Shown here piece by piece: positions 1 through 7,046 of a DNA stretch of 11,442 nucleotides. Source of the stretch: Chloroflexota bacterium (GTDB taxonomy: Bacteria; Chloroflexota; Limnocylindria; P2-11E); contig VBEU01000092.1 of the NCBI GenBank assembly GCA_005883775.1, forward strand, positions 1 through 11,442, given 5' to 3'. A model generated the notes under the pieces. It was not told the origin of the DNA, made no database searches, and saw nothing but the letters and a program-made list of their open reading frames with translations. Each line of letters opens with the position of its first letter. The stretch's first letter is position 1. A program made the translations under genes and the position numbers.

Positions 1-1280
1 TGCCGGACTTCGAAGCACGCGCTCGAAAGGTTCTGCCGCCCGTTCTCGGCCACTACACGTGGCTCTCGATCGAGCGCGGGGAGGGGAGCTGGCTCGTCAC
101 GACAGACGGCCGGCGTGTGCTCGATATGACCTGCGGGATCGCGGTCACCGTCGTCGGTCATTCGCACCCGCGCGTCGTCAAGGCAGTCGTCGACCAGGTG
201 CAGCGCCTCATGCACATCTCGGCCGGTGTCGCGAAGTACGAATCGAGCATCGCGCTCGCCGAACAGCTCGCGACGATCACGCCGCGGGGGCTCGATACGG
301 TGTTCTTCGGCAACAGCGGCGCGGAGGCAGTCGAGGGAGCCATCAAGCTCTCGCGTCAGACCACCGGCCGCGAGGCGATCATCGTGTTCCGCGGGGGGTT
401 CCATGGCCGCACCGTTGGCGCCGCGAGCCTCACGACTTCGAAGGCCCAGTACCGCCGCGGATACGGTGCGCTCCTGCCCGAGGTCTACGTCGCCCCGTAC
501 CCGTACCCGCTCGCGTGCGCGCTACCAGAACCACACGATGCCGAAGCATGCGCGACGCATTGCTTCGCCGAGCTCGAGACGATGCTCGAGCACGAGGTAC
601 CGCCGGAGCACGTCGCTGCGATCGTGATCGAGCCGGTCCTCGGCGAGGGTGGCTACGTCGCGGCCCCCGCGTCGTTCCTGCGCGCACTGCGGGAGCTCGC
701 CACGAGGATCGGCGCGCTCCTCGTATTCGATGAAGTCCAGACCGGCATGGGGCGGACCGGTGCGTGGTTTGCGGCGCAGAAGTTCGGCGTGATCCCGGAC
801 GTCTTGACAGCGGCAAAGGCGCTCGGCGGCGGGATGCCCCTCGGGGCCGTCATCTCGACCCGCGAACGCATGGAGAAATGGCGGACCGGTACTCACGGCT
901 CGACCTTCGGCGGCAATCCGGTCTCCTGCGCCTCCGGGCTCGCCACGCTAGAGGTGATACGCGACGAGAACCTCGTCGCACGAGCCGAGACGATCGGCGA
1001 GATGATGGTGGAAGAGCTCGCCCCGCTCCGGTCGCATCCACGGCTTCGCGAGATCCGCCGCTTTGGCGCGATGGTGGCGGCCGAGTTCGACGAAAAATCT
1101 GTCGCGAAGGCGGCGATCGCCGCCGCGCTCGAACGGGATGTCCTTCTTATCACCTGCGGGTTCCACGACCAGGTCGTTCGTTTCATACCTGCGCTGAATA
1201 TCGGCGAGGGCGACCTTCGCAAGGGCATGCGCTCGTTCGTCGAGGCCGCTCGCTCGGCCCAGGTGGCTTCGCCCGCCTGA
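1..1280 (+). CDS. Class III PLP-dependent aminotransferase (GabT/acetylornithine-aminotransferase-like), 5' end outside window
   Basis: Fold-type I aminotransferase that moves an omega-amino group to a 2-oxo acid using pyridoxal phosphate; cytosolic. The reading frame is open from base 3, and bases 1-2 (TG) would complete an ATG/GTG/TTG at base 0, giving MPDFEARARKVLPPVLGHYT and a protein of about 426 residues, the usual family length. Visible motifs in order: LDMTCGIAVTVVGHSHPRV (substrate-side N-terminus), GNSGAEAVEGAIKLSR (PLP phosphate loop), GGFHGRT (ring stacking), VFDEVQTGMGRTG (Asp to the PLP pyridine nitrogen) and TAAKALGGGMPLGAV, whose Lys at 816-818 is the Schiff-base residue. THGSTFGGNPVSCA closes the active site. 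GABA, acetylornithine and other omega-amino substrates cannot be told apart from motifs alone. Its upstream neighbours are not visible. Family certain, substrate unknown. Confidence 0.93.
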   Translation, partial: PDFEARARKVLPPVLGHYTWLSIERGEGSWLVTTDGRRVLDMTCGIAVTVVGHSHPRVVKAVVDQVQRLMHISAGVAKYESSIALAEQLATITPRGLDTVFFGNSGAEAVEGAIKLSRQTTGREAIIVFRGGFHGRTVGAASLTTSKAQYRRGYGALLPEVYVAPYPYPLACALPEPHDAEACATHCFAELETMLEHEVPPEHVAAIVIEPVLGEGGYVAAPASFLRALRELATRIGALLVFDEVQTGMGRTGAWFAAQKFGVIPDVLTAAKALGGGMPLGAVISTRERMEKWRTGTHGSTFGGNPVSCASGLATLEVIRDENLVARAETIGEMMVEELAPLRSHPRLREIRRFGAMVAAEFDEKSVAKAAIAAALERDVLLITCGFHDQVVRFIPALNIGEGDLRKGMRSFVEAARSAQVASPA

Positions 1281-1287
1281 TCTGCGT

Positions 1288-1326
1288 GCGGCCGTTTTCG
1301 GTCGCAATCGCGTGGCCGCTAATTTG
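1288..1326 (+). terminator. Weak possible terminator after the aminotransferase
   Basis: GCGGCC (1288-1293) pairs perfectly with GGCCGC (1314-1319) across a 20-nt loop, followed by TAATTT; a separate six-T run lies at 1339-1344. It starts 8 nt after the aminotransferase stop. The large loop and interrupted T-run make this a poor intrinsic terminator, so the call is tentative. Confidence 0.25.
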
Positions 1327-1371
1327 CCCGCTACCAGATTTTTTACCGGCGATGTTGATGACCCCTAGACC

Positions 1372-1400
1372 TTGACATCGCCTTTTCTCGGGTCTACGGT
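1372..1400 (+). promoter_or_regulatory. Sigma-70-type promoter of nrdJ
   Basis: A perfect -35 TTGACA (1372-1377), a 17-bp spacer and TACGGT (1395-1400), which keeps the T-A----T of a -10 box. It lies between the aminotransferase and nrdJ and predicts a start near 1407, so the transcript would carry a leader of about 200 nt. I looked for an NrdR-box pair (ACACTATATATAGTGT-like) near the promoter, the usual control of RNR genes, and saw no convincing copy. Confidence 0.65.
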
Positions 1401-1406
1401 CGCCGT

Positions 1407-1608
1407 CTGCACCGCTAGATGTTGGGTCTGACCGGGCGGCTGGGCCCAGATGTAGTGGCAAAGGCTAAGTCAGGGAAGGTAAGAAGGAGGGTCCAGATGA
1501 CCCGTCGGCCGTTCGCTTTCGCGTTCGCAGGCGAGAGGCTCCTTCTCCTTCTTTTAAGGGCTCTGGCGAGCGGCTCGAACCTCGCAGCTTTCTAGGGGGG
1601 ACACGTTC
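1407..1608 (+). promoter_or_regulatory. Long structured 5' leader of nrdJ, candidate cis-regulatory RNA
   Basis: Together with the promoter this fills the 328-nt gap before nrdJ. Complementary segments nest. AAGAAGGA (1481-1488) pairs with TCCTTCTT (1546-1553). Inside that stem lie two hairpins: GGGTC/GACCC (1489-1493/1499-1503, five-base loop) and CTTTCGC/GCGAGAG (1516-1522/1531-1537, one G-U). This gives a closed three-way junction. Upstream is a palindrome, CTGGGCCCAG (1440-1449); downstream GCGAG/CTCGC (1566-1570/1581-1585) can form just before the G6 Shine-Dalgarno run. I recall that a candidate 'nrdJ RNA motif' upstream of nrdJ genes has been reported from comparative genomics, but I cannot align this leader to it. 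No clear cobalamin-riboswitch B12 box was recognised. A regulatory role is inference from length, position and pairing. Confidence 0.45.
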
Positions 1609-4407
1609 GTGGCAATCGCAGACATCGCAGAGGTATCCGTCCAACGCGCCGAGCCGAGAGGCCTTCGGATCGGTCGTCGCTTCACCAGCGACGGCGTCCA
1701 CCCGTACGAAGAGATCGAGTGGGAGCGCCGCGACTCGGCGATCCCGGGCGAGAGCGGCAACGTCTTCGAACAGAAGGGCGTCGAGGTCCCCAAATTCTGG
1801 TCTCAGACGGCGACGAACGTCGTCGCATCGAAGTACTTCCGTGGCAAGCTCGGCTCGCCCGAACGGGAATCGAGCGTCAAGCAGATGGTCGATCGCGTGG
1901 TCGACACCATCGCACGTGCCGGCTTCGAGGGCGGCTACTTCGCGAGCGCGGCCGACCGCGACGCCTTCGCGGACGAGCTCAAGTACCTCATGGTCCACCA
2001 GTACGCGTCGTTCAACTCGCCGGTGTGGTTCAACATCGGCGTCAGCGGGGTCCCCCAACAGAGCTCGGCGTGCTTCATCCTTTCGGTCGAGGACGACATG
2101 CACTCGATCCTCGACTGGTTCCGCGACGAGGGGATCATCTTCAAGGGCGGGTCCGGCTCGGGCGTGAACGTCTCACGGATCCGTTCGCAGAAGGAGAACC
2201 TCTCCGGCGGGGGCTTCGCGTCAGGGCCGGTCTCGTTCATGCGCGGCGCGGATTCGGTGGCCGGCTCGATCAAATCCGGCGGCACCACCCGGCGCGCCGC
2301 GAAGATGGTGATCCTCGACGCTGACCACCCCGACGTCCACGAGTTCATCTGGTGCAAGGCCAAGGAAGAGAAAAAGGCCTGGGCCCTCGGCGAGGCGGGC
2401 TACGACATGAGCCTGAACGGCGAAGCCTGGCAGTCGATCCAGTTCCAGAACGCGAACAACTCGGTACGCGTGACCGACGAGTTCATGAAGAAAGCTCAGA
2501 CCGACGAGGACTGGAGTCTCACCGCACGTATCGGCGGGAACGTCCTCGAGACGCTGAAGGCGCGTGCGCTTTTGAGGGAGATCGCGGAAGCCGCATGGCA
2601 ATGCGGGGATCCGGGCATGCAGTTCGACACGACGATCAACGACTGGCACACCTCGCCGGCAAGCGGACGGATCAACGGATCGAACCCGTGCAGCGAGTAC
2701 ATGAGCATCGACGACTCCGCCTGCAATCTCGCGTCGCTCAACCTGCTGCGCTTCGTGCACAGCGACGGCGAGTTCGACGTGGAACGGTTCCGCGCCGCTG
2801 TGGAGATCGTCTTCACCGCGCAGGAAATTCTGATCGGCCACTCGGACTATCCGACCGCGAAGATCGCGGAGAATGCACGCTCACATCGCCAGCTCGGTCT
2901 GGGGTACGCGAACCTCGGCGCGCTGCTCATGCAGCGCGGGCTCCCGTATGACTCCAACGAGGGTCGTGCCTACGCGGCAGCGGTGACCGCGCTCATGACC
3001 GGGGCGGCGTACTCACAGTCCGGCCGGATCGCGGAGGTGGTCGGACCTTATGCGGCGTACCCGAGCAACAAGGACGCGCACGACCGCGTCATCCAGATGC
3101 ACCGGCTGCACGCCTACCGCATCCGTGACGAGCTGCTCCCGGCGAGCCTCCTCTCGGCGGCGCGCCAGGCCTGGGACGACGCGGTCGCCTTCGGACGCCC
3201 TGCGGGATATCGCAACGCACAGGCTTCGGTCCTCGCTCCGACAGGAACGATCAGCTTCATGATGGATTGCGACACGACCGGCGTTGAGCCGGACATCGCG
3301 CTCGTGAAGTACAAGAAGCTCGTCGGTGGCGGGATGTTGAAGCTCGTCAACGGCAGTGTCCCGTCCGCGCTACGGCGTCTCGGCTACAGCGAGACCGCAT
3401 CCGGGGCCATCACGACCTATATCGAGCAGTACGGCACGATCGAAGGTGCCCCCGCGCTCAAGGACGAGGATCTCGCGGTGTTCGACTGCGCGTTCAAGCC
3501 GCAGAACGGCGTGCGCACGATCCACCACATGGGCCACATCAAGATGATGGGAGCGGTCCAGCCTTTCATCTCCGGCGCGATCTCGAAGACCGTCAATCTT
3601 CCGGAGAACGCGAGCGTCGACGACGTCAGCGAGGCGTACGTCGAAGCGTGGAAGCACGGCCTCAAAGCGATCGCGATCTACCGCGACGGCAGCAAAAAGG
3701 TCCAGCCCGTTAACACGACGAACAAGGAGAGCAACGCCAAGACGGTCGAAAAGATCGTCGAGCGGATCGTCGAGGTCACCCGCCCGCAGCGCCGCCGTCT
3801 GGCCGACACGCGGGCGTCGCTCACTCACAAGTTCTCCATCGAAGGACACGAGGGCTACATCACCGTTGGGCTGTTCGAGGACAACACGCCCGGCGAGCTT
3901 TTTGTCACCATGGCGAAGGAGGGGTCGACCCTCTCGGGCATGATGGACGCGTTCGCTACGAGCGTCTCGCTGCTCTTCCAGTACGGCGTACCGCTCTCGC
4001 ACCTCGTCGAAAAATTCGGTCACATGCGCTTCGAGCCCGCCGGGTGGACCGGCAATCCCGAGATCGGCTTCGCGAAGTCGATCGTCGACTACGTCTTCCG
4101 CTGGTTGGGGAACCGTTTCCTTTCGGAGCCTGATCGCGCCGCACTCGGCCTCGTTCGCACGACCGAGGTCGCCGACGCGACGTCACAGCTCGAGCTTCTG
4201 AACCGCGTGGTGCAGCTCGCGACACCCGAAACGCCGGCGACGAACGGAAACGGGCACGCCGTCGCTCCCGTCCCCGACGCCCCTGGCTACCGACGACTCA
4301 ATTCCACACCCGACGCGCCCCCCTGTCCGCGCTGCGGCTGGCTGACCGTTCGAAGCGGCACCTGCCACAAGTGCGAGAACTGTGGAGAGACCACCGGGTG
4401 TAGCTGA
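1609..4407 (+). CDS. nrdJ: Adenosylcobalamin-dependent (class II) ribonucleotide reductase
   Basis: Reduces ribonucleotides to deoxyribonucleotides with a thiyl radical generated from adenosylcobalamin, so it needs no oxygen and no small subunit; cytosolic. The protein is 932 residues, typical of the long NrdJ group. The GTG start is set by a GGGGGG run at 1595-1600, 8 nt upstream. Catalytic residues are all present: the redox pair C155 (QQSSACF) and C372 (DSACNLASLNL), and N359-x-C361-x-E363 in NPCSEY, C361 being the thiyl-radical Cys. The spacing matches Thermotoga NrdJ (C322/C333). GTISFMMDCDTTGVEPD and YKKLVGGG follow in the barrel. Residues about 735-835 look like a TSCPD domain. The tail has six cysteines (C906, C909, C919, C922, C925, C931), a zinc-ribbon/redox relay that re-reduces the active site. 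No N-terminal ATP-cone and no intein are seen. It is monocistronic, with its own promoter and terminator. Confidence 0.97.
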   Translation: MAIADIAEVSVQRAEPRGLRIGRRFTSDGVHPYEEIEWERRDSAIPGESGNVFEQKGVEVPKFWSQTATNVVASKYFRGKLGSPERESSVKQMVDRVVDTIARAGFEGGYFASAADRDAFADELKYLMVHQYASFNSPVWFNIGVSGVPQQSSACFILSVEDDMHSILDWFRDEGIIFKGGSGSGVNVSRIRSQKENLSGGGFASGPVSFMRGADSVAGSIKSGGTTRRAAKMVILDADHPDVHEFIWCKAKEEKKAWALGEAGYDMSLNGEAWQSIQFQNANNSVRVTDEFMKKAQTDEDWSLTARIGGNVLETLKARALLREIAEAAWQCGDPGMQFDTTINDWHTSPASGRINGSNPCSEYMSIDDSACNLASLNLLRFVHSDGEFDVERFRAAVEIVFTAQEILIGHSDYPTAKIAENARSHRQLGLGYANLGALLMQRGLPYDSNEGRAYAAAVTALMTGAAYSQSGRIAEVVGPYAAYPSNKDAHDRVIQMHRLHAYRIRDELLPASLLSAARQAWDDAVAFGRPAGYRNAQASVLAPTGTISFMMDCDTTGVEPDIALVKYKKLVGGGMLKLVNGSVPSALRRLGYSETASGAITTYIEQYGTIEGAPALKDEDLAVFDCAFKPQNGVRTIHHMGHIKMMGAVQPFISGAISKTVNLPENASVDDVSEAYVEAWKHGLKAIAIYRDGSKKVQPVNTTNKESNAKTVEKIVERIVEVTRPQRRRLADTRASLTHKFSIEGHEGYITVGLFEDNTPGELFVTMAKEGSTLSGMMDAFATSVSLLFQYGVPLSHLVEKFGHMRFEPAGWTGNPEIGFAKSIVDYVFRWLGNRFLSEPDRAALGLVRTTEVADATSQLELLNRVVQLATPETPATNGNGHAVAPVPDAPGYRRLNSTPDAPPCPRCGWLTVRSGTCHKCENCGETTGCS

Positions 4408-4458
4408 TTCACTCCGTCAGGCCCTGGCCGGCCCGCCCGCTGGCCAGTTCTGCCTACT

Positions 4459-4501
4459 GCCCGGGCACTCCCTGCTCCCCTGGGGTGCCCGGGCTTTTTT
4501 T
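4459..4501 (+). terminator. Strong Rho-independent terminator of nrdJ
   Basis: GCCCGGGCACTCC (4459-4471) pairs with GGGGTGCCCGGGC (4482-4494), 13 bp with one G-U, ten-base loop, immediately followed by seven T (4495-4501). It lies 51 nt after the nrdJ stop. Confidence 0.93.
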
Positions 4502-4631
4502 GCCCGGACCGCGGAGATGCGCTCGCGGTGTGGTGCGGGTCCTGTCGCGGGTTCGGGGCCGTGCGCTCGCCGCACCCTCCCCGCCTTTCGCGTCGTTCGC
4601 TTCGCTCACTCCGCGTGGCGGGGTCCCGGGG

Positions 4632-4676
4632 CACCCGCGGCTCGCGCACAACCCACTCACCCGCGCCACCCGCACC
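4632..4676 (+). repeat. Diverged 45-bp direct repeat, copy 1
   Basis: Begins CACCCGCGGCTCGCGCACAA and matches 4799-4843 at 39 of 45 positions without gaps (my alignment by eye). The six differences are single substitutions, four of them transitions. The copies are 167 bp apart. Confidence 0.6.
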
Positions 4677-4691
4677 GCTGTGCACCTCCTC

Positions 4692-4753
4692 TGCGATCCG
4701 GTCGCCCCTCGAATGGTCGGCGCGGGCTCGGCCGCGTGCGGATCCGGTCGCCC
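4692..4753 (+). repeat. Short repeat pair TGCG(G)ATCCGGTCGCCC
   Basis: TGCGATCCGGTCGCCC at 4692-4707 and TGCGGATCCGGTCGCCC at 4737-4753 share a perfect 13-mer (GATCCGGTCGCCC) offset by 46 bp. A third, diverged copy, TGCGGACGGGTCACC (4844-4858), directly follows the second 45-bp repeat, so the two repeat families appear interleaved. Confidence 0.5.
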
Positions 4754-4798
4754 GTCTTCCCCCCTCAAGGGTCCCTACCGCTTGGGTCGCGCTCGCCC

Positions 4799-4843
4799 CA
4801 CCCGCGTCTCGCGCGCAACCCGCTCGCCCGCGCGACCCGCATC
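4799..4843 (+). repeat. Diverged 45-bp direct repeat, copy 2
   Basis: Begins CACCCGCGTCTCGCGCGCAA; partner of 4632-4676. It is followed immediately by the diverged third copy of the TGCGGATCCGGTC element. Confidence 0.6.
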
Positions 4844-4891
4844 TGCGGACGGGTCACCGTGACCTCCCGGGCGCCGGTGCCACCCGCACAC

Positions 4892-4909
4892 CGCCGGACG
4901 CCTCCGGCG
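4892..4909. repeat. Perfect 7-bp hairpin
   Basis: CGCCGGA and TCCGGCG flank a four-base loop (4899-4902). There is no T-run after it, so it is not an intrinsic terminator as it stands. It sits at the downstream edge of the GC-rich repeat block. Confidence 0.45.
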
Positions 4910-5062
4910 ATCCTCTCGCGGCATTTACGCATTGCTGACTAATCGGAATGAAATAGCTCGGCTGTTAGTGGTGTCGCGTAGGAGACAGACGTAGTAGTTG
5001 CTAACGTCTCAAATCAGTCGCCCGGTGACCGGAACGTGCCTGACACTTCGTTCGTCTAGGTA

Positions 5063-5077
5063 TGTGAAGAGTTCACA
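5063..5077. promoter_or_regulatory. 15-bp palindrome, possible operator upstream of the VanW gene
   Basis: TGTGAAGAGTTCACA has perfect 6-bp arms around a GAG centre and lies 85 bp before the VanW start. It resembles a CRP/FNR-family site (TGTGA-N6-TCACA) but with a spacing of 5, one base short. A loose -35-like CTGACA (5040-5045) lies just upstream, without a good -10 partner. This stretch (4943-5161) holds no gene; the only other structure is a 6-bp inverted repeat, AGACGT/ACGTCT, at 4987-5009. Confidence 0.35.
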
Positions 5078-5161
5078 CCGAGCAAGCGTGCGGACGCTCC
5101 ACGGCACAGCCCTTGCTCGAACAGACGACGCGCGAATTGATGCGCAGGGGAGGCGGGCAAC

Positions 5162-6979
5162 ATGGCGGTCTTCGCGCGAACCGGCGATCAGACGCGGACG
5201 TCGCGCCGCGGCGTCTGGATGCTTGCCGTCGCGCCCCTCGCCGTGATCGCCCTGGCGGTCGGGACCGCCTTCGCCGCTGACGCTGTCTACGCCCATCGCG
5301 CCCTGCCCGGCATGACGGTCGGTGGAATCGAGATCGGTTCGCTCGAGACAAACGCCGTCCGCGAACGCCTTGGGACCGAGCTCGCGGCGCCGTGGGCGGC
5401 ATCAACCGTGGCGCTCGTCGACGGGTCACGAACTTGGCAGACCACCAACGCCAAGCTCGGGATCGCGCCCGACATCGACGCCGCCGTGACCGAGGCGCTC
5501 AGCTACGGAAAATCTGGAGGGATCTTCGACCGCCTCGGTGCGTGGATCGACGCGATCCGCGGCCAGGCGAACGTTCCGTTCGCGATGCACGCAAAAGGCG
5601 ACGCCCTCGATCTCTGGGTGGCCGCCGCCGCTCGCGACACGGATCGCGCGCCGGTCTCCGGTGAGCTTCGCGTGGGCACGGCGGGTCTCGAGGTGACACA
5701 GCCGGCGCTCGGTCGCGAAGTCGATCGCGTCGGTACGGTCGCGGCGCTTCTCTCGGCCGACTCGCTCGGCGACCGCGAGGTCGCGCTCCGCGTTCGCACG
5801 TCCTATCCGGCGGTCGACGCAGCCGGGTTCGATGAGGCGTATGCGCGCGCTGCCGCGGTCGTAACCCCGGTCAGCGTGCACGTGGAGGATCGAACGTTCA
5901 CCGAGAACGCGAATTATCTCTCGAGCCTTCTCGCGATCGACCGCGTGGCCGCACAGCCCGGTGAGCTCCCAGCGATCCCCCAGGATGCGATCGCTCCGGC
6001 CGTCAGATATCGCTACGAGGTCTCGCTCGTGAACGAGCGCGTCGCGAGCTGGGCCGCTGCGCTCGGCGTGGTCCTCGATCATCCCGGCAAGTCCGCGAAG
6101 TTCAAAGTCAGCCCCGAAGGCGTGCCGTCGATCATTCCATCCGAGAGCGGTGTCAAGGTCGACCAGGAGAAGCTGCGCGCCATGGTCCTCGACGAGCTCT
6201 TGCGTCCGGCGACCGCCGCGACGCGGGACCTCGCGGCGCCCGCGGCTGTCGACGCGTCGGCATTCACCACCGAACAAGCGAAGGCGCTGCTTCCGAATCT
6301 CGTGCGGACGTCGACGTACACGACGTACTACCCGCCGAGCTCGTCCCGTCACGCGAACATCTCGACCGGTGCGTCGCAATTCGACGGCGTGGTCATCCTT
6401 CCCGGGCAGACATTTTCGTTTTGGGAGCTGCTCGGCCCGGTGACGGTCGAGCGCGGCTACAAATACGCGGGCGCGATCATCAACAACCGGTCGGACGAGA
6501 ACGTCATCGGCGGCGGACTCTGCCAGGTGTCGACGACGATCTTCAACTCGATCTCGCGACAGGGGTATGACATCGTCGAGCGACACGCGCACGGGTACTA
6601 CATCGATCGCTACCCGATCGGGTACGACGCCGCCGTCTTCGAGCCGGGTGTCGACTTCAAGTGGCGCAACGACACCGTGAATCCCGTGTTCATCTGGTCG
6701 TGGTCCGGCGACAATTCCCTCACGATCGACACATGGAGCATTCCCACCGGCCGCACGGTCGTGATCAGCGAGGCGACTCAGAAGAACTTCGTCCATCCGC
6801 CCGCCGACCAGCTCGCCGATCCGGCGTTCCCGAAGGGCGTCTCGGTCGACGGGCGTGACGTGTTCCGGACACGCACCGTGTACGAGAACGGCACGGTCCT
6901 TCATCAGGACTTCTTCGCGAGCCACTACGCGCCGGTGTGGGGTGGCCCGCTCGTCGCTCCGGACGCACCAAAGCCCTGA
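5162..6979 (+). CDS. VanW-family, membrane-anchored cell-envelope protein with PG-binding_4-type repeats
   Basis: 605 residues. The start is fixed by AGGGGAGG (5146-5153), 8 nt before the ATG. A short basic cytoplasmic end (RTSRR) precedes one hydrophobic segment (about 17-39), so the protein is exported and anchored or processed. PGMTVGGIEIGSLETNAVRE (about 49 onward) is the typical opening of the PG_binding_4/YoaR-like domain; a second, similar unit spans about 215-350 and ends near IPSESGVKVD. The VanW domain follows at about 384-510: STYTTYYPPSSSRHANI, LPGQTFSFWELLGP, GGGLCQVSTTIFN (Cys454), then RHAHGYYIDRYPIGYDA and VNPVFI. Proteins of this layout are common in Gram-positive and Chloroflexota genomes; their function is not known beyond a presumed wall role, and the link to vancomycin resistance is only the family name. 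The next gene starts 67 nt downstream. Confidence 0.93.
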   Translation: MAVFARTGDQTRTSRRGVWMLAVAPLAVIALAVGTAFAADAVYAHRALPGMTVGGIEIGSLETNAVRERLGTELAAPWAASTVALVDGSRTWQTTNAKLGIAPDIDAAVTEALSYGKSGGIFDRLGAWIDAIRGQANVPFAMHAKGDALDLWVAAAARDTDRAPVSGELRVGTAGLEVTQPALGREVDRVGTVAALLSADSLGDREVALRVRTSYPAVDAAGFDEAYARAAAVVTPVSVHVEDRTFTENANYLSSLLAIDRVAAQPGELPAIPQDAIAPAVRYRYEVSLVNERVASWAAALGVVLDHPGKSAKFKVSPEGVPSIIPSESGVKVDQEKLRAMVLDELLRPATAATRDLAAPAAVDASAFTTEQAKALLPNLVRTSTYTTYYPPSSSRHANISTGASQFDGVVILPGQTFSFWELLGPVTVERGYKYAGAIINNRSDENVIGGGLCQVSTTIFNSISRQGYDIVERHAHGYYIDRYPIGYDAAVFEPGVDFKWRNDTVNPVFIWSWSGDNSLTIDTWSIPTGRTVVISEATQKNFVHPPADQLADPAFPKGVSVDGRDVFRTRTVYENGTVLHQDFFASHYAPVWGGPLVAPDAPKP

Positions 6980-7014
6980 GGCTGCGCCAGACACCGGGCT
7001 GAAAGCGCCGCGGA

Positions 7015-7039
7015 TAACGGCCTAGCAGGCAGGCCGTTA
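7015..7039. repeat. 8-bp perfect hairpin just before the DUF5667 start
   Basis: TAACGGCC (7015-7022) and GGCCGTTA (7032-7039) flank a nine-base loop, 7 nt before the GTG at 7047. No T-run follows. The only SD-like bases before that GTG (AGGCAGG, 7027-7033) lie in the loop and 3' arm, so the hairpin could affect translation of the next gene or act as a weak processing or pause site. Confidence 0.5.
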
Positions 7040-7046
7040 GACGCCT

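Larger units (their letters stand above)
4502..4942. other. Gene-free GC-rich, C-biased block with diverged internal repeats
   Basis: Several frames stay open for 300-560 nt here on both strands, but none gives a recognisable protein. The translations are Arg/Pro/Ala-rich in every frame, and no Shine-Dalgarno site precedes a plausible start. Openness follows from the scarcity of A/T. ACCCGC recurs at least five times (about 4633, 4668, 4800, 4835, 4882), within larger repeats listed separately. Composition changes abruptly near 4920-4940 to a less GC-rich leader. It could be non-coding repeat DNA, a decayed gene or a structured RNA; I cannot choose between them. Confidence 0.5.

Noticed and set aside
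1410..1426. NrdR box near the nrdJ promoter (CACCGCTAGATGTTGG)
   Set aside because: It shares only the central CTAGAT-like core, lacks the ACAC/GTGT ends, and no second box is found at the usual spacing.
1456..1485. Cobalamin riboswitch B12-box fragment (AGTCAGGGAAGGT)
   Set aside because: It has partial likeness only; the ACC-GCC part and a GCCACTG core in the right order are not seen.
4382..4942. 186-codon + frame over the nrdJ end and the GC-rich block
   Set aside because: It starts inside nrdJ, runs through a strong terminator, is low-complexity Arg/Pro/Ala, and competes with several equally open frames.
5426..6994. 522-codon open frame on the minus strand
   Set aside because: It is exactly antisense to the VanW gene, its translation is Arg/Asp/Val-rich with no family resemblance, and it arises from codon bias in GC-rich DNA.
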